Positions 33,150 through 44,560 of a stretch of DNA of 64,000 nucleotides are shown here, in pieces. The stretch's first letter is position 1. Each line of letters starts with the position of its first letter. This stretch comes from Prostheceraeus crozeri (Eukaryota > Platyhelminthes > Polycladida > Euryleptidae), in NCBI GenBank assembly GCA_907163375.1, contig CAJQUW010012668.1, forward strand, positions 62,001 to 126,000, written 5' to 3'. The notes under the pieces were generated by a model. It had not been told where the DNA came from and did no database searches. It was given only the letters and a program-made list of their open reading frames with translations. Made by a program: the position numbers and the translations under genes.

Positions 33150-34640
33150 ATCTACAATCTACCATCTACAATTTCATGAGAGCAGTATTGATATTGATAT
33201 ATCAGACGATATTCCATCTAAGGTTTGGTCCTTGTTTGCCACTCACCATCATCTTCAATTCTTGCCTACAACATGCAGATTTACCTAAGAAATGGAAAAC
33301 AGCCTATGTGACTCCTTTACCAAAAAGTACTCCACCAACTTTAAACTCTTTGAGACCGATATTCTTGCTCCCAATGCCGGCCAGGTTATTTGAAAAATGT
33401 TTGTTGAAGCGTATGAAACATGAATTTCTCACTAAATTTGACAATAGTCAGTTTGCTTACAGACCACGCAGTTCCACTGTTTGTGCTCTCATCGCCTTGG
33501 AAGATTATCTGATAACACACCTCGATGATCCCGAAGTACTCGCATGCCATATCATGTCCATCGATCTTCTCAAAGGCTTTGACCGAATACCGCATGACCT
33601 TTTGATTGCAAAAATGATAAATGATGAGTTTAATGGTTTTACCATCACTTTTACTCAGAATTATATAACAGACCGAAAATTTAAAGTGAAATGGAAAGGA
33701 ATATCAAGTTCATCTGACGTTCCTAGTGGTATTCCGCAGGGATCATCATTTGGTCCAATTCTTTTTGGTTACTTCATAGCGGATCTGTTTTTGCCTTCTC
33801 ACGACTCTTTACTTCTGAAATACGCCGATGACATCATTGCTGCAGATGTAATACGAAAAAAGGACTCAACATCGAACCTGTTTTCAGTCTATGATGAAAT
33901 TATAAAATGGACTTTTCAGAACGGCATGAGTGTTGAAGAAGAGAAGTGTCAACAAATGATTGTTCAGAGAGTTGCATCTATATCTACGTCTCCGTTTACG
34001 GTAGCCAATATTCCAATGAAAGAGGATATGAGAATTCTGGGTGTCCTTTTAGATCGTAACATGAAATGGAAATTGCATATACAGCAAATTTGCAAAAGAG
34101 CGTCGTCAAGGTTGTATATTCTCCGACAGTTGCGTGACTATCTTCCTCCTTCAGAACTCACTGTTGTTTATCAGAACTGTATACGAGGTCTACTGGAATA
34201 TGGAGCTCCTCTGTTTGTTGACTTGCCGAGAACGTTGGTCGATAAGTTGGAGCAAATTCAAAACCGAGCCCACTTTATTATATGCAATGCTCATCATTGT
34301 GAATGTGCTAAATTCACTCCTCTCGAGTACAGGCGAAAAATTATTGGTTTTAAGCTATTTCAGAAAATCATGGCGAACATTGATCATCCATTATATCATC
34401 TGATTCCATCCGTATTACCTTACTCTGGAAAGCTTCGTCTCTCAATATCAAAGTCAGCACAGCGTAGCAAATGTTTCATCTCATCCATGACGAGACTTTA
34501 TAACTCTGACTTCTGTCTGTGAATTTTCCTTCGACACATTATCTTTGTTAAGTTTTCTTCTTGGTATAATCATACTTTGTACTAGCCCCACGATTCTCAG
34601 TATTGGGGTGTATGATATCTGAAAAGATATGTCTTTATTA
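33150..34640 (+). mobile_element. 5'-truncated CR1/L2-like LINE
   Basis: Carries the reverse transcriptase frame described below and ends in TTATTATTATTAT at about 34640, the same tail type as the LINE ending at 22752. The endonuclease part is absent, so it is a 5'-truncated copy as left by incomplete reverse transcription. Confidence 0.75.
33176..34522 (+). pseudogene. LINE reverse transcriptase, long open frame
   Basis: A 448-codon frame without interruption. Motifs in order: DLPKKWKTAYVTPLPKS, LRPIFLLPMPARLFEKCL, MSIDLLKGFDRIPHDLL (block A; usual S/A replaced), SGIPQGSSFGPILFGYFIADL, LLKYADDIIAAD (intact YADD catalytic pair), ILGVLLDRNMKWKLHI (thumb), then a C-terminal region ending SSMTRLYNSDF. 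The frame is still open, so the insertion is relatively young, but lacking the endonuclease it cannot be autonomous. Its true protein would extend upstream. Confidence 0.8.
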
Positions 34641-35016
34641 TTATTATATTGATTGATGATTGCGTTAACAATGGATGGCGTCTCGAACAGTCACACATCA
34701 GACAATGAGTTTTGTATGTCTTCTAAGACTAAGATGATCTTTGACCTAGCAAGATAACCTTGAAAACAGGTATAGCAAAAACCGAGGAAGACCCCGATAG
34801 CTCAGAAAGACCCCGATAGTCTCCGATGAGTCTGGACAATCTGCAACGAATTAGACCTTCACCCGCCACAAATTGCAATAGCTTCAAGAGTGGGTTCATC
34901 TTGTAGAGAAAAAAGTCTCTTATTAACATATTAAAAATCTAAGAAAATATAATTAGTGGAACACCCTGTATTTTTCCAGTAGAAGCACAAGTCTCTTCGG
35001 GATGCTATGACCGACA
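34641..35016. other. Anonymous spacer with a mariner-like terminus
   Basis: Contains GGAACACCCTGTA (about 34960-34972); in reverse it reads TACAGGGTGTTCC, a common mariner/Tc1 terminal sequence with its TA. No partner end was found. Confidence 0.35.
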
Positions 35017-35049
35017 TAGGTTTTTCCATACAGAATCGCAAACAATAAA

Positions 35050-35255
35050 AGCATGTTCACGATAGTGCAAGCTACTTCAATAGAATGTCATAATTTTCAT
35101 GCCTAGTGCAAGCAATTTCGCTCATTGTCAAGTTAGCGCAAACAAATTCGTGAATAGTGAATCAAAGTTCGTGAATATGGCTCATGTTCGCATGTATCTC
35201 AACCAATTTCGCTATATAACAAGCAAATTCGCAATAACCAACAGTTTAAATTCGC
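35050..35255. repeat. Left subterminal motif array of the IS630-like element
   Basis: About seven or eight degenerate copies of TGCAAGCAATTTCGCT (e.g. at about 35103, 35139, 35203, 35219, 35240) at 15-40 bp intervals, oriented opposite to the array at the other end. Confidence 0.7.
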
Positions 35256-35262
35256 AATCGGA

Positions 35263-36323
35263 ATGGAATCCAGCATTTCTGATATTTCGACTGAAAGCCT
35301 GGGAATAGAAACCTCTCGAGGTTCGTATGCCCGAATAAGCTTGGACCTCAAGCAAAGACTTATCTCCGCATGGGAAAATGGCGGTGATTATATTGCTGCA
35401 AGTTCTGTTTTGAATATCAATCCTTCAACAGCAAGGTCAATTATATATCGCTACCAAAGAGGGGAACCACTCACAGACAGGCGAGGTGGTCGACGTGATG
35501 GAGTTGTGAAGCTAAGTCCAACTGTCGTTCAGAACATATTGGACCTAGTTGATCAACATCCTGACTTCACATTAGAACAGATCAAGGCCCATTTGACGAT
35601 CTCGCTTTCAGTGACGAGCATATCAAGGGCTTTAGATGGACAACTGATCTCGATGAAGAAATTAGAAGAGTGTCCATCCAGGCGCAACGCATCCGATGTG
35701 AAGGAAGCCCGCTCAAGCTATGCTCAGTGGTATTTAGATGAGAGCATCAATAAATCACTAGCTTATGTTGATGAGACCTGCTTCAACATTTTCACAAAGC
35801 GCACAAGGGGTAGAGCGGTTATTGGAAGACCAGCAGTACGCCAGCTGGGAGGACAACGCGGTCCCAACTTATGTCTTTTGATGGCAATTTCCTCTGGTGC
35901 TGGGATTGTCTACTTTGAGCTCCATAGAGGCACAGTGAATGGTGAGTTTTTCGATAAAATTCTTTTTGAATATGCACAAGCTTTAAATTCCTTATTCCTT
36001 TATTTCCAGGTGAAAGATTTCAACATTTTATGGACAATTTGGACATAATTCTTAACAGCTTTGAAATTCCCAATCCTGTCATCATTATGGATAATGCTCC
36101 AGTTCACGGTGGTGCCACATGCGGAGAAGTCCCCATCAAGAAACTACCCGCGTATAGTCCATTTCTAAATCCAATCGAAAATGCCTTCAGCGTCTTCAAG
36201 TTGAGGCTACGGTCCGTTTTGCGAGAGGACAATATTGTGAACTTGATAGCAAGTGTCCCAGCTGGATTATCAACCGCGGAACATAGAATACGAGTACTTC
36301 ATGACTTAGCAAAGGTGACTTAG
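35263..36323 (+). CDS. DDE transposase, IS630/Tc1-like, two exons
   Basis: Exons 35263-35941 and 36010-36323 join across a 68-bp GT..AG intron (GTGAGTTTTT .. TTTATTTCCAG) in phase 1, giving 330 residues. N-terminal helix-turn-helix (LDLKQRLISAWENGGDYIAA.. and a second half around residues 90-125) binds the element ends. Catalytic residues: D in LAYVDETCFNIF, D in VIIMDNAPVHGG and E in AYSPFLNPIENAF. The last two are 28 residues apart, against 34 or more in most Tc1/mariner proteins; shorter-spaced relatives exist in some invertebrates to my recollection. No stop or frameshift. A start further upstream is unlikely because the subterminal array ends just before it. Confidence 0.85.
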
Positions 36324-36552
36324 CAAAGGACATTTTAGAAGATCGTGAGACTGTGAGCAGTGGTAAGATTGATAACATGTGTGCACATGTAATGCGATAC
36401 ATGCATCGATGTTTAGCTTTGGCGGATGTGATTGTGTAATTTCAGGAATTAAAATGAATGGATTTACATGTAATATATGTATTTTTGATTCAAATCCTCA
36501 GGCTTAAAAGTAAAACGAATTTGAATATTAAAGATTCATTTAGCTTTTCTTA

Positions 36553-36855
36553 TTTGCGAATTTGATTGCAGTAATGCAGCGTAAAATACATTAGCGAAAT
36601 TGATTGCAGTAATGCAGCGTAAAATACATTGGCGAAATTGATTGCACATTGAGTCGATTTAAGCGATTCTGTGTGCTGTTCAAGCGAATTTGATTGCAAT
36701 AATAAAGTATAAAAATGCATGAGCGAAATTGCTTGCACTATGCTTTCGTATAGGCGATTCTGCTTGCTAATTATGTGAATTTGATCGAAAAAACTTCCAT
36801 TAATGAATTTGTTTGCACTAAAGTGATTTTGTTTGCATTGTTTGCGAATGTGGGT
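36553..36855. repeat. Right subterminal motif array of the IS630-like element
   Basis: Ten or so copies of GCGAATTTGATTGCA and variants (GCGAAATTGCTTGCA, GCGATTCTGCTTGCT). Two 38-bp units starting at 36564 and 36602 are near-identical tandem copies (GATTGCAGTAATGCAGCGTA at the head). Confidence 0.85.
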
Positions 36856-36868
36856 GGAAAAACCTGTA

Positions 36869-37570
36869 GTGCCTCTGTAAACACAAGCATCGCAGATACT
36901 CGTACAGATCGCAACAGCCAATCAATACGATGCATTGCAACTTTGTCTCATTTGCTTCATCTACCTTCCACATGGCTCTCACCAACACCAGCTATGCTTT
37001 CTGAATTGTGTTCTTTCTAAACGGTTATACATGTATTTCTCAGTCACTAGTTCAAAAACACAGCTATCAGTAAATAATGTATATACTGATGCAGATTTCT
37101 ACAGGCTAAGTCTTAAATATGAAAGTTTTACTATAATTCAACGATTTCTCTATACGACTAGCGTCTTATGAAAACGCAAAGGTGCTCACGCCACTAGATC
37201 GAAAGCGCGTTTGCGCACCCTTACCTCGTAGATTGCTTTCTTGCGTACCTGTTCATGACCCAGCTAATTTTCTCTGTAATTCTCTGTATGAAAGCTGAGT
37301 CATGCTTCAAATCACATGTGCTGTCATTATCAGAAACGATGTTGGCAGTACTCGAATTTTGTTAAATTGGATGCGTTATTTTGTTTTTAGTTCAGATGAA
37401 TTTTAATTGTAACGAATTTTACTCGTATGTTTTTTTAGAAACAGTAATCACTTTATATTTTCAACACTGTTCTTAGCATGTTTTTCAGCTTTATTACACT
37501 TGATTACAATTCAAGCGAGTCTTTTTTTAGTTCAAGTTGGAACCTCTTCTTGTTGGTGCCCATTGATATA
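36869..37570. other. No gene recognised
   Basis: Short frames only; the sequence lies between the IS630-like element and the foldback element. Confidence 0.4.
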
Positions 37571-37796
37571 ATGTTCTGATAATTAGCGGATTCATGATTC
37601 TATACTTTCCACGTTTATTCGATGTTGAAGTGGAAATCGCTGTCTGACAAAAAGCTCACAAACGACTGACAGTGACACATTGCATAGACGGAAATGACAC
37701 GTCATAAAGACAGTAGATTGACAACCTAGTGTGAAAACTCATGTACAAGTCAAGAATAAAGAATCGAATAAGTTAAAAGATAATTAAATTGAAGTA

Positions 37797-39590
37797 CTGG
37801 CTGTTCCAGATGTCTCTACGAATTTCATTTTTATTTTACAAGAAAACTAACAATGATACAGACATGAATCAAGTTTTATTTTGAAAAGCAGACATGGGAG
37901 ATTTGTTTGATATATGCCCGGCTGCTTAAATGGTTTATTTCTCTTTTTTTCATTGCGGCAAAGTTATCTCTGTTTTTCGATAGATTCTGTAATAATAATG
38001 ATTGTATTGTTATCCAATCGAGTGATGCGAGTGATGTCTTCATTGATCAACGCCTGAAATATCTATGGTAATTTCTATCACACAACATTTGAAAGTTGTT
38101 TTCTACTTATTAGCTTATTATTCAGCTGTCGAGTCATTGTCCGATATCTTCATTTTAAAAAATTTCGAAAAAATTTTAAATGACTGTTATTCTACTGGAT
38201 TCACTCCGGTTCTTACTGTGCTCTGACGAGATGGATAACTCTGTACGCGCTCGCATTATTCGACTGTATTACTCATCTGGTTGCTCTCCAACTGCTACCT
38301 TGCGTGCGTATAAGAAGGAAACTGGTGAACGGCACCCTCCCTGTACTGAAGGCGGAATTCGAAATCTTGTCAAGAAATTTGAAACTTCTTCGACAATTCA
38401 AGACCTCCCCAAATCAGGATGACATTCATTAAGTGGTGATCGTGCTTTGACTGTTTCTGGAGCAGTGGAAGAACTTAAATCAAAGAACAATTTTGGAATC
38501 TGCTCTGTTCGCGAGGTTGCTGAAGCATCCGAGATTTCCAAAAGCTCTGTGCACAGAATAATGAGAAACGATTTGCATTTGAAACCTTACCGTCCTCAAT
38601 TTGTTCAAGAACTGTTTCCAGCCGATTTTCAGAAGCGCTTGGAATTTGTCGACTTAATGATCGAAAAGTTCGGAAGTGACTTCAGTGACATTCTGTTTAC
38701 AGATGAAGCTCATTTTCATCTTTCCGGAGAAACGTCTTCGTTGACTGGTGCTGTTTGGGATGATAGCAATCCTCAAATTCGCATACCCAAACCTTTACAC
38801 AGTTCAAGGTTGACGGTTTGGGTAGGTCTCAACAGACGATATGTTATACCGCCTTATTTCTTCGATGGAAGTGTCACTTCTGCTTCATATCTTGAAATGT
38901 TGGAGTCTCACTGCATTCCCTTCTTGAAATCAAAAAAGAATTATGTCTCGGACAGTATTCCAACAAGATGGTGCGCCACCGCATATTGGAAAAAATGTGA
39001 AATTGTTTTTGCAAAAGAATTTCAAAGATCGAGTCATAAGTCGTCACTTTGATTTCCACTGGCCAGCACACTCTCCTGACATCACTTCCTTGGATTATTG
39101 GTTTTGGGATCATGTCAAGAATCAGGTATACAAGAAAAAGATGACAAGTTTGGTTGAATTAAAAGGAAGGATTACTGATTTGTGTTCGACAATTGATCAA
39201 GAGATGTTGGCAAGAGTTATCGATTCTTTGCCCGACAGACTTTACCAACTGAAATTGAACAAAGGTCATCAACTTACTTGAAACTGTTCGTAAGTGTTGA
39301 AATATAGTTTTATTCATGTTGGTATTATGTTTTTTTCATACAGGATATAATTTGAAAGGAAAAAACAATTATATAAAAAAATTATTATTAGAAAAACAAT
39401 TGTTATTAAAGAACAATGATAACTTTGGGAGAAATAAAAATTAAAAAAATAAACCATTTAAGCAGCCGGGCATATATCAAACAAATCTCCCAAGTCTGCT
39501 TTTCAAAATAAAACTTGATTCATGTCTGCATCATTATTAGTTTTCTTGTAAAATAAAAATGAAATTCGTAGAGACATCTGGGACAGCCTG
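37797..39590 (+). mobile_element. Mariner-like element, DD41D, long terminal inverted repeats
   Basis: Ends CTGGCTGTTCCAGATGTCTC (37797) and, reversed from 39590, CAGGCTGTCCCAGATGTCTC, with homology continuing for about 140 bp inward. TA lies outside each end (37795-37796, 39591-39592). Length 1,794 bp. The transposase is broken by one stop and one frameshift. Confidence 0.9.
38231..39280 (+). pseudogene. Mariner-like transposase, one stop and one frameshift
   Basis: Starts MDNSVRARIIRLYYSSG with a helix-turn-helix; an in-frame TGA at 38420 follows QDLPKSG and the same frame resumes at HSLSGDRALTVSG. A frameshift near 38950 moves to the frame MSRTVFQQDGAPPH. Catalytic residues are D in ILFTDEAHFHLSG, D in VFQQDGAPPH and D in SPDITSLDYWFWD, the last pair 41 residues apart, so it belongs to a DD41D group rather than the classical DD34D mariners. 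The two lesions make it inactive, but the low decay suggests it is not old. Confidence 0.85.
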
Positions 39591-40435
39591 TACATAAGAA
39601 AGTAACATAAGAGAAGGTGACGTAAAGAAAATGAGGAAGGAGGAATAGAATGAAGGAAAAAATCAAAAATAAAATAAGAATATAAAATCATAAATAAAGA
39701 ATTACAAAATGGTGCTGAGAAAAATTCGCTCTTTCTGTATACATTAAGATGGACGAAGCCATTTAATCGCAACACCTTCGGCCAAAAAAGTTCAAATTTT
39801 TAACGGCACTGTTTGATAACATAAAAGTTATTTATATTAACTTAAGTACTGCGTACCGCTGCCAGTATTAATAACTTTTATGTTATCAAACAGTGCCGTT
39901 AAAAATTTGAACTTTTTTTGGCCGAAGGTGTTGCGATTAAATGGCTTCGTCCATCTTAATGTATACAGAAAGAGCGAATTTTTCTCAGCACCATTTTGTA
40001 ATTCTTTATTTATGATTTTATATTCTTATTTTATTATTAATTTTTTCCTTCATTCTATTCCTCCTTCCTCATTTTCTTTACGTCACCTTCTCTCATGTTA
40101 CTTTCTTATGTGCTTCAATTTAATTATCTTTTAACTTATTCGATTCTTTATTCTTGGCTTGTACATGAGTTTTCACACTAGGTTGTCAATCGCTGTCTCT
40201 TACTCTACTGTCTTTATGACGTGTCATTTCCGTCTATGCAATGTGTCACTGTCAGTCGTTTGTGAGCTTTTTGTCAGACAGCTATTTCCTGCAGCCACGA
40301 TGCAGTTCCGTCCGTGTATTGCTCTATAAAGAGCGGACGAAGCGCCGAGCAATATACACGTAGATGATATTTTCACTTCAACATCGAATAAGCGTGGAAA
40401 GTATAGAATCATGAATCCGCTAATTATCAGAACAT

Positions 40436-42107
40436 CAAGCAAGAACGTCGTTTTTTCATTAACAGCAAGGACTTTTAGGTTTTTATGTATGATTATTATG
40501 GTGTATGAATTGCTTTTGATATTAATGCTGCATTCGAATTCTTTTATATCGGATGCATCTTTCCCTCTATAAATGCACTAAGCAGGTTTAATGCATGTAT
40601 CCTTAGTTTGACATTAGTTTTGTCTATTGCTTCTGATATGAATTCTGTATTCAAATTCTCTTTTCGGAAATTATCTTTTTACACATTTATCAGAAGAAAG
40701 CATTAATTTAACATGTACATGTAAGTGCATAATATCATGTAAGCCTTTGCTAACTAAGTGGACAAAAAAATGATAACGAATTGGCGATAAGGGAAAGCTA
40801 AAGTTAGTGAAATTGGATAAGTAAATCTAATTTATTACACTATTTTGTTCAAGTGATATTTTTAATTGAAATACTGATCTATTTCGACTATTTGGGGATT
40901 TATGAATAATGTATCATCATAATTAAGCATGATTTATTGATGATATTATATATTTTCAATTGAGTGTCGAAGCATCATTCTATCTAAATTTTGGTTTGTG
41001 ATGCTCCGATGCATTAAGCGTAATAGACTTATCCTATTTCATTCTGCTCTTGCATTGTCGATATTCAAATTTTTAGACAGTTCTACGTGTATGTTTTTGT
41101 AAAGGCCTCTTCACATATTGACTAGTGCATACTTGTAAATTTAGAGAATGTCGGTGTAAATCGTGCATCAACTTAAAATTATGTGCAATTGATTTTTATT
41201 CACAACCAGTGATCATCGTCGAGTGCAAGCAGACTTTTCAGTTACGGTAGTTGCCCATGATCGCACAAAATTCAATCACTAGACAATCATGAGATGTTAG
41301 ATTAAGGAAACTATGTGAATGGATTAGATATATGATAAAAAGTACATCAACATGAATTATTGGGAACTAATAATTGGAAACTAACAATGGAATGAATATT
41401 AGGAACTAACACTGTGGCTCTAGTAGCACAAAAAATATTTTTGTCAGGTCGTTTTATTTTATATGCTGCTTTCTCGTGCATTGCATTGTTTAATGGGCAA
41501 ACGATCAACGAACGCCTGTTCCATGTCTATGAGCTATAAGCGAATGGTAAGTAATAAAACTATTTTTTTCACGTGCGAAAGTCGGATTTTGAATAAAATC
41601 GAGCTTCAACAATACCACTTTATTCTCTCCACTTAAAAATTTTAATATGAAACTATGTACGTCACGGAAAACCATTCAATGGCAAGTTTTCATTTCAGCT
41701 AATCCACGATCATTGGTCGCACCTTTCGCTCAAACGCTACAAGCAATACTTCAATCTTTCCTGTCGCTCAGTCAGCAAAATGAATCTTCTAGAGGTTAGT
41801 GAAACCATTATTGCTTCATCATTATTAATTGTACAGTGTACCAATCAACCTCAGTCAACATTTCTACAAAACGACTTTCTACATACTTCACTAACTTAAA
41901 TAAAGCAAACTGGGAGGACTTTACTACACATCGATCAAGAGATCTCTAAACTAGGACCCTGTGAGTACTCGAGCTTTGCCGCTCGACCACTCGACCGAGT
42001 CCGATGAAGATATTCAAAAATGTGTTATTGAAATGAAATATAATGTCGGTGCATACAGTATGTTACAAACTATAAATCTGTGCCTCTCCATCTTGCAATT
42101 ATGGATC
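40436..42107. other. No gene recognised
   Basis: No domain or element ends recognised. A tRNA-promoter-like stretch on the minus strand near 41960-42005 was considered and rejected. Confidence 0.4.
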
Positions 42108-42163
42108 TTTTTTGTTGTTGTTGTTTTGGCCTGTTCGGTGTGAAGACACATTAACGTCAATCG

Positions 42164-42964
42164 CTAGAGACAACCGATTGCCCTCAAATAGTTCAACAAC
42201 TGGGTGGCGGAAATTTGGTTAGGGTCCGGGTGGATGGTATGGAAACTGGCATAACGCTGCACATCCCATCTTGAGCACTTGATGAGGTTGTGCTCCAGGC
42301 TTTCTTCCTCTTCGCCACATTCATCGCAGATTGCCTCCTCTGCTAATCCGATACGATGGCGATACTTCTTGAGAAGAAGAGAATGCCCTGTCCTGTATCT
42401 TGCAAGTTCAGTGCGTTCTGATCTACTCAAGCTGACTTCTTCTTGATGGTTGTATTTCCAATGGCTGTTATTCTTCTTCCATTCGTTGGCAAGGCTTCCT
42501 CGTATTTTTGTTTTCACTGTGTCGATATCGATAGGAATGTCTTTCTGGTCCAGATTAGTGGCATCTTTTGCAGTCGTGTCTGCGATCTCATTCCAATGTA
42601 CACCAACATGACTGGGGACCCATTGAATGAGAATATTTTTATTTGCTGTTTTCTGCAGGCTGTTCCAAGCTTGGTCTTCGTTTGATGTTCTGACGTCCAG
42701 GTGGCCACTTCGTATCTTTTCAGTCACACCTTTATTATCAAGATAGATAGCAACGTTTCTGAATTTGTCCCATCGCTGGTCTTCCATGGCTTTCTCACGG
42801 CCGATCCTCAATACAACCAATTCAGCATTGTAGCTACTACACCATCTACCGGCAGGTGCAAGGGCTGTCGAGTAGTCCCCTTCATTCCATGTCAGTACTG
42901 CACCGCTGCCTCCTCGTTCCTGATTTTCCATCACTGATCCGTCAGTCCAGATCTGAAAGTCCAT
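42164..42964 (-). pseudogene. RNase H domain and C-terminal zinc-knuckle of the LINE
   Basis: A 266-codon frame. RNase HI catalytic residues are visible: D in FQIWTDGSVMEN, E in SSYNAELVVLR, D in AIYLDNKGVTEK and D in WNEIADTTAKDA. After WVPSHVGVHWNE comes a helical region, then C-x2-C-x8-H-x4-C (CDECGEEEESLEHNLIKC). The domain would remove the RNA strand after first-strand synthesis. The frame is intact to its stop but separated by frameshifts from the reverse transcriptase. Confidence 0.85.
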
Positions 42965-43094
42965 GTCTTTCAGTATTGCATCAATTGTTTCTTCAGCTTT
43001 CTCAGGGTATTTGTATCTTCTTTCTTGCAGCAGTCAGTTAGAAGTGATGTATGGGTGGTGATATGCGTTATACTCTTCCACGGCGTAATAGTGT

Positions 43095-44560
43095 TTACAT
43101 AAATAATAAATGTTTAACTAGCTGATCGTGCTGTGTGATTCCAAGGTCTTCGGCTTTTTCGATCTGCTTTGTTACTTCCCTCCAGCTTCTGCCTTCTTTC
43201 TCCTTTTTTTGTTCTTCTATCGCTTCGTTTGTTGAAGATTTGATTATCTGGATTTTTGGGGTCTCTCTTATACTTTTCGTTTCCAATAGACGCCAACATA
43301 TTGCTTCTTACAAAAATGGGGACGAGCTCTGCTTCACGGAGGAGTTTCTCAGTAGGAGTACTTTTGTAACAACCAGAGATGAGTCTAGCAGCTTTGTTTT
43401 GCTCACATTCAACAGATTCCATGTTGCTCTTACTGATAAGGGGAGCCAGCCAGCCGCGCCATACTCAGTGACTGACCTGATAAGTCCAATGTAGAGACTT
43501 GGAAGGTCTTCATTATGCCTATCCCATTTGGAATGTGACACTGCTTGTAGGGCTCTCAATCTCCTTTGTATGGTCCTTTTAACATATTTGACATGATTGT
43601 TAAATGACAGATTTCAGTCGTATGTGATTCCGAGAAATTTGGGGAGTCATTTTTCTTTATTTTTGTGTTGTTGAGGTAAAGATTTCCCTCCCACTTCGCC
43701 TCTTTGGTCCAATTTGAGAAAAGTATGTATTCCGTTTTGCTTGGGTTGATTTGCATTCTCCATTTCTTTGACCAGTTCTCGATTTTCTTGAGGGCATGCT
43801 GCATTATTTGATTGCATTTCTGAGGGGTATCTCCTTGGACCCAAACAGCAAAAATCGTCTGTGAACAGGCTACTTTGGACGTCAGGTCCCAAGTCATTCA
43901 CTATGTCGTCAATGAAGACAGTGAAGAGAATCGGACTTAGCACACCTCCTTGCGGAACTCCTTTTTTGAAAGTTCTGTATCCACTGTGGCTGCCGTCCAT
44001 GATAACTCGGGATTGTCTTCCACTTAAGTAAGCGAATATCCACTTGATCATGCACATAGGCATGTGTTTTTTTATCAGTTTGTGGATTTCCAATTTTTAT
44101 CGAAAGCTTTTGAGAAATCTATCATCACCATGAGGGTTCTTTTACTGTTGCTGTTGCTTGATTTAGTGTTTAGCGCATCAACGACTTGTTGTTCTATTCT
44201 TACCAGTTGATCTTCAGTGCTTCTATGTTTCCTGAATCCCGATTGCTCTGGCCTGATAATAGATTTCTCCACGATGATTCGGTTGAGTCTATTTAGCAAC
44301 ATTCTTCCCATCATCTTGCATACACAACTTGTCAAGCTAATCGGTCTGTATGATTCTGGTTTTTGTTCAGGCTTACCAGTTTTTGAAATTGGGACAATGT
44401 CTGCTTTAAGCCAGTCGCTAGGAAGGTGTTTAACATCTCATTAGAGAGTGATGATTTTCAATAGCTCTTCCTTTCCCTCTTCTGATAGTTGACGGAACAT
44501 ATTGTTATCTCTGTTCTGGATTCTGGATCTCTGTTCAGTCGCAACCACTCTCAATCGTCC
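43095..44560 (-). pseudogene. LINE reverse transcriptase, several frames
   Basis: Fragments from upstream to downstream: LTSCVCKMMGRMLLNRL and SGFRKHRSTEDQLVRIEQQ (44335-44075), MVMIDFSKAFDKNW (block A), then after a frameshift KKGVPQGGVLSPILFTVFID (43990 region), SLFTDDFCCLG (the YADD position reads FTDD), and thumb/C-terminal pieces WRMQINPSKTEYILFSN, RSVTEYGAAGWLP and NKAARLISGCYKSTPTE. At least four frameshifts make it inactive. Confidence 0.8.

Larger units (their letters stand above)
35017..36868 (+). mobile_element. IS630/Tc1-like DNA transposon with intron-bearing transposase
   Basis: Terminal inverted repeats GGTTTTTCCATACAGAATCG at 35019 and, reversed from 36864, GGTTTTTCCACCCACATTCG, with GCAAACAAT following in both. 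TA flanks both ends (35017-35018 and 36867-36868), though the outermost two bases differ. Between the ends and the gene lie arrays of a ~15-bp motif in inverted orientation on the two sides. The transposase is open across one small intron, so this may be a recently active copy. Confidence 0.75.
37571..40435. mobile_element. Large foldback (palindromic) element, left arm interrupted by a mariner-like element
   Basis: The outer left sequence ATGTTCTGATAATTAGCGGA (37571) is repeated inverted at the right end (40435). Arms are 37571-37796 plus 39591-39840 on the left and 39865-40435 on the right, with a centre of about 25 bp. The right arm carries an extra ~90-bp segment (about 40289-40370). The right arm's uninterrupted sequence shows that the mariner-like element jumped into the left arm. 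No coding sequence belongs to the palindrome itself. Confidence 0.85.
42108..44560 (-). mobile_element. 5'-truncated LINE with RNase H domain and (CAA)n tail
   Basis: On the minus strand a reverse transcriptase is followed by an RNase H domain and a zinc-knuckle, then a 3' end GGCCAAAACAACAACAACAA at about 42132-42108. Reverse transcriptase plus RNase H places it in the I/Nimb/ingi-like LINE groups. The endonuclease part is missing, so it is 5'-truncated near 44560. Confidence 0.85.

Noticed and set aside
41960-42010. tRNA-like A box (minus strand, GTCGAGTGGTCGAGCGGC)
   Set aside because: No B box at the expected distance and no cloverleaf.
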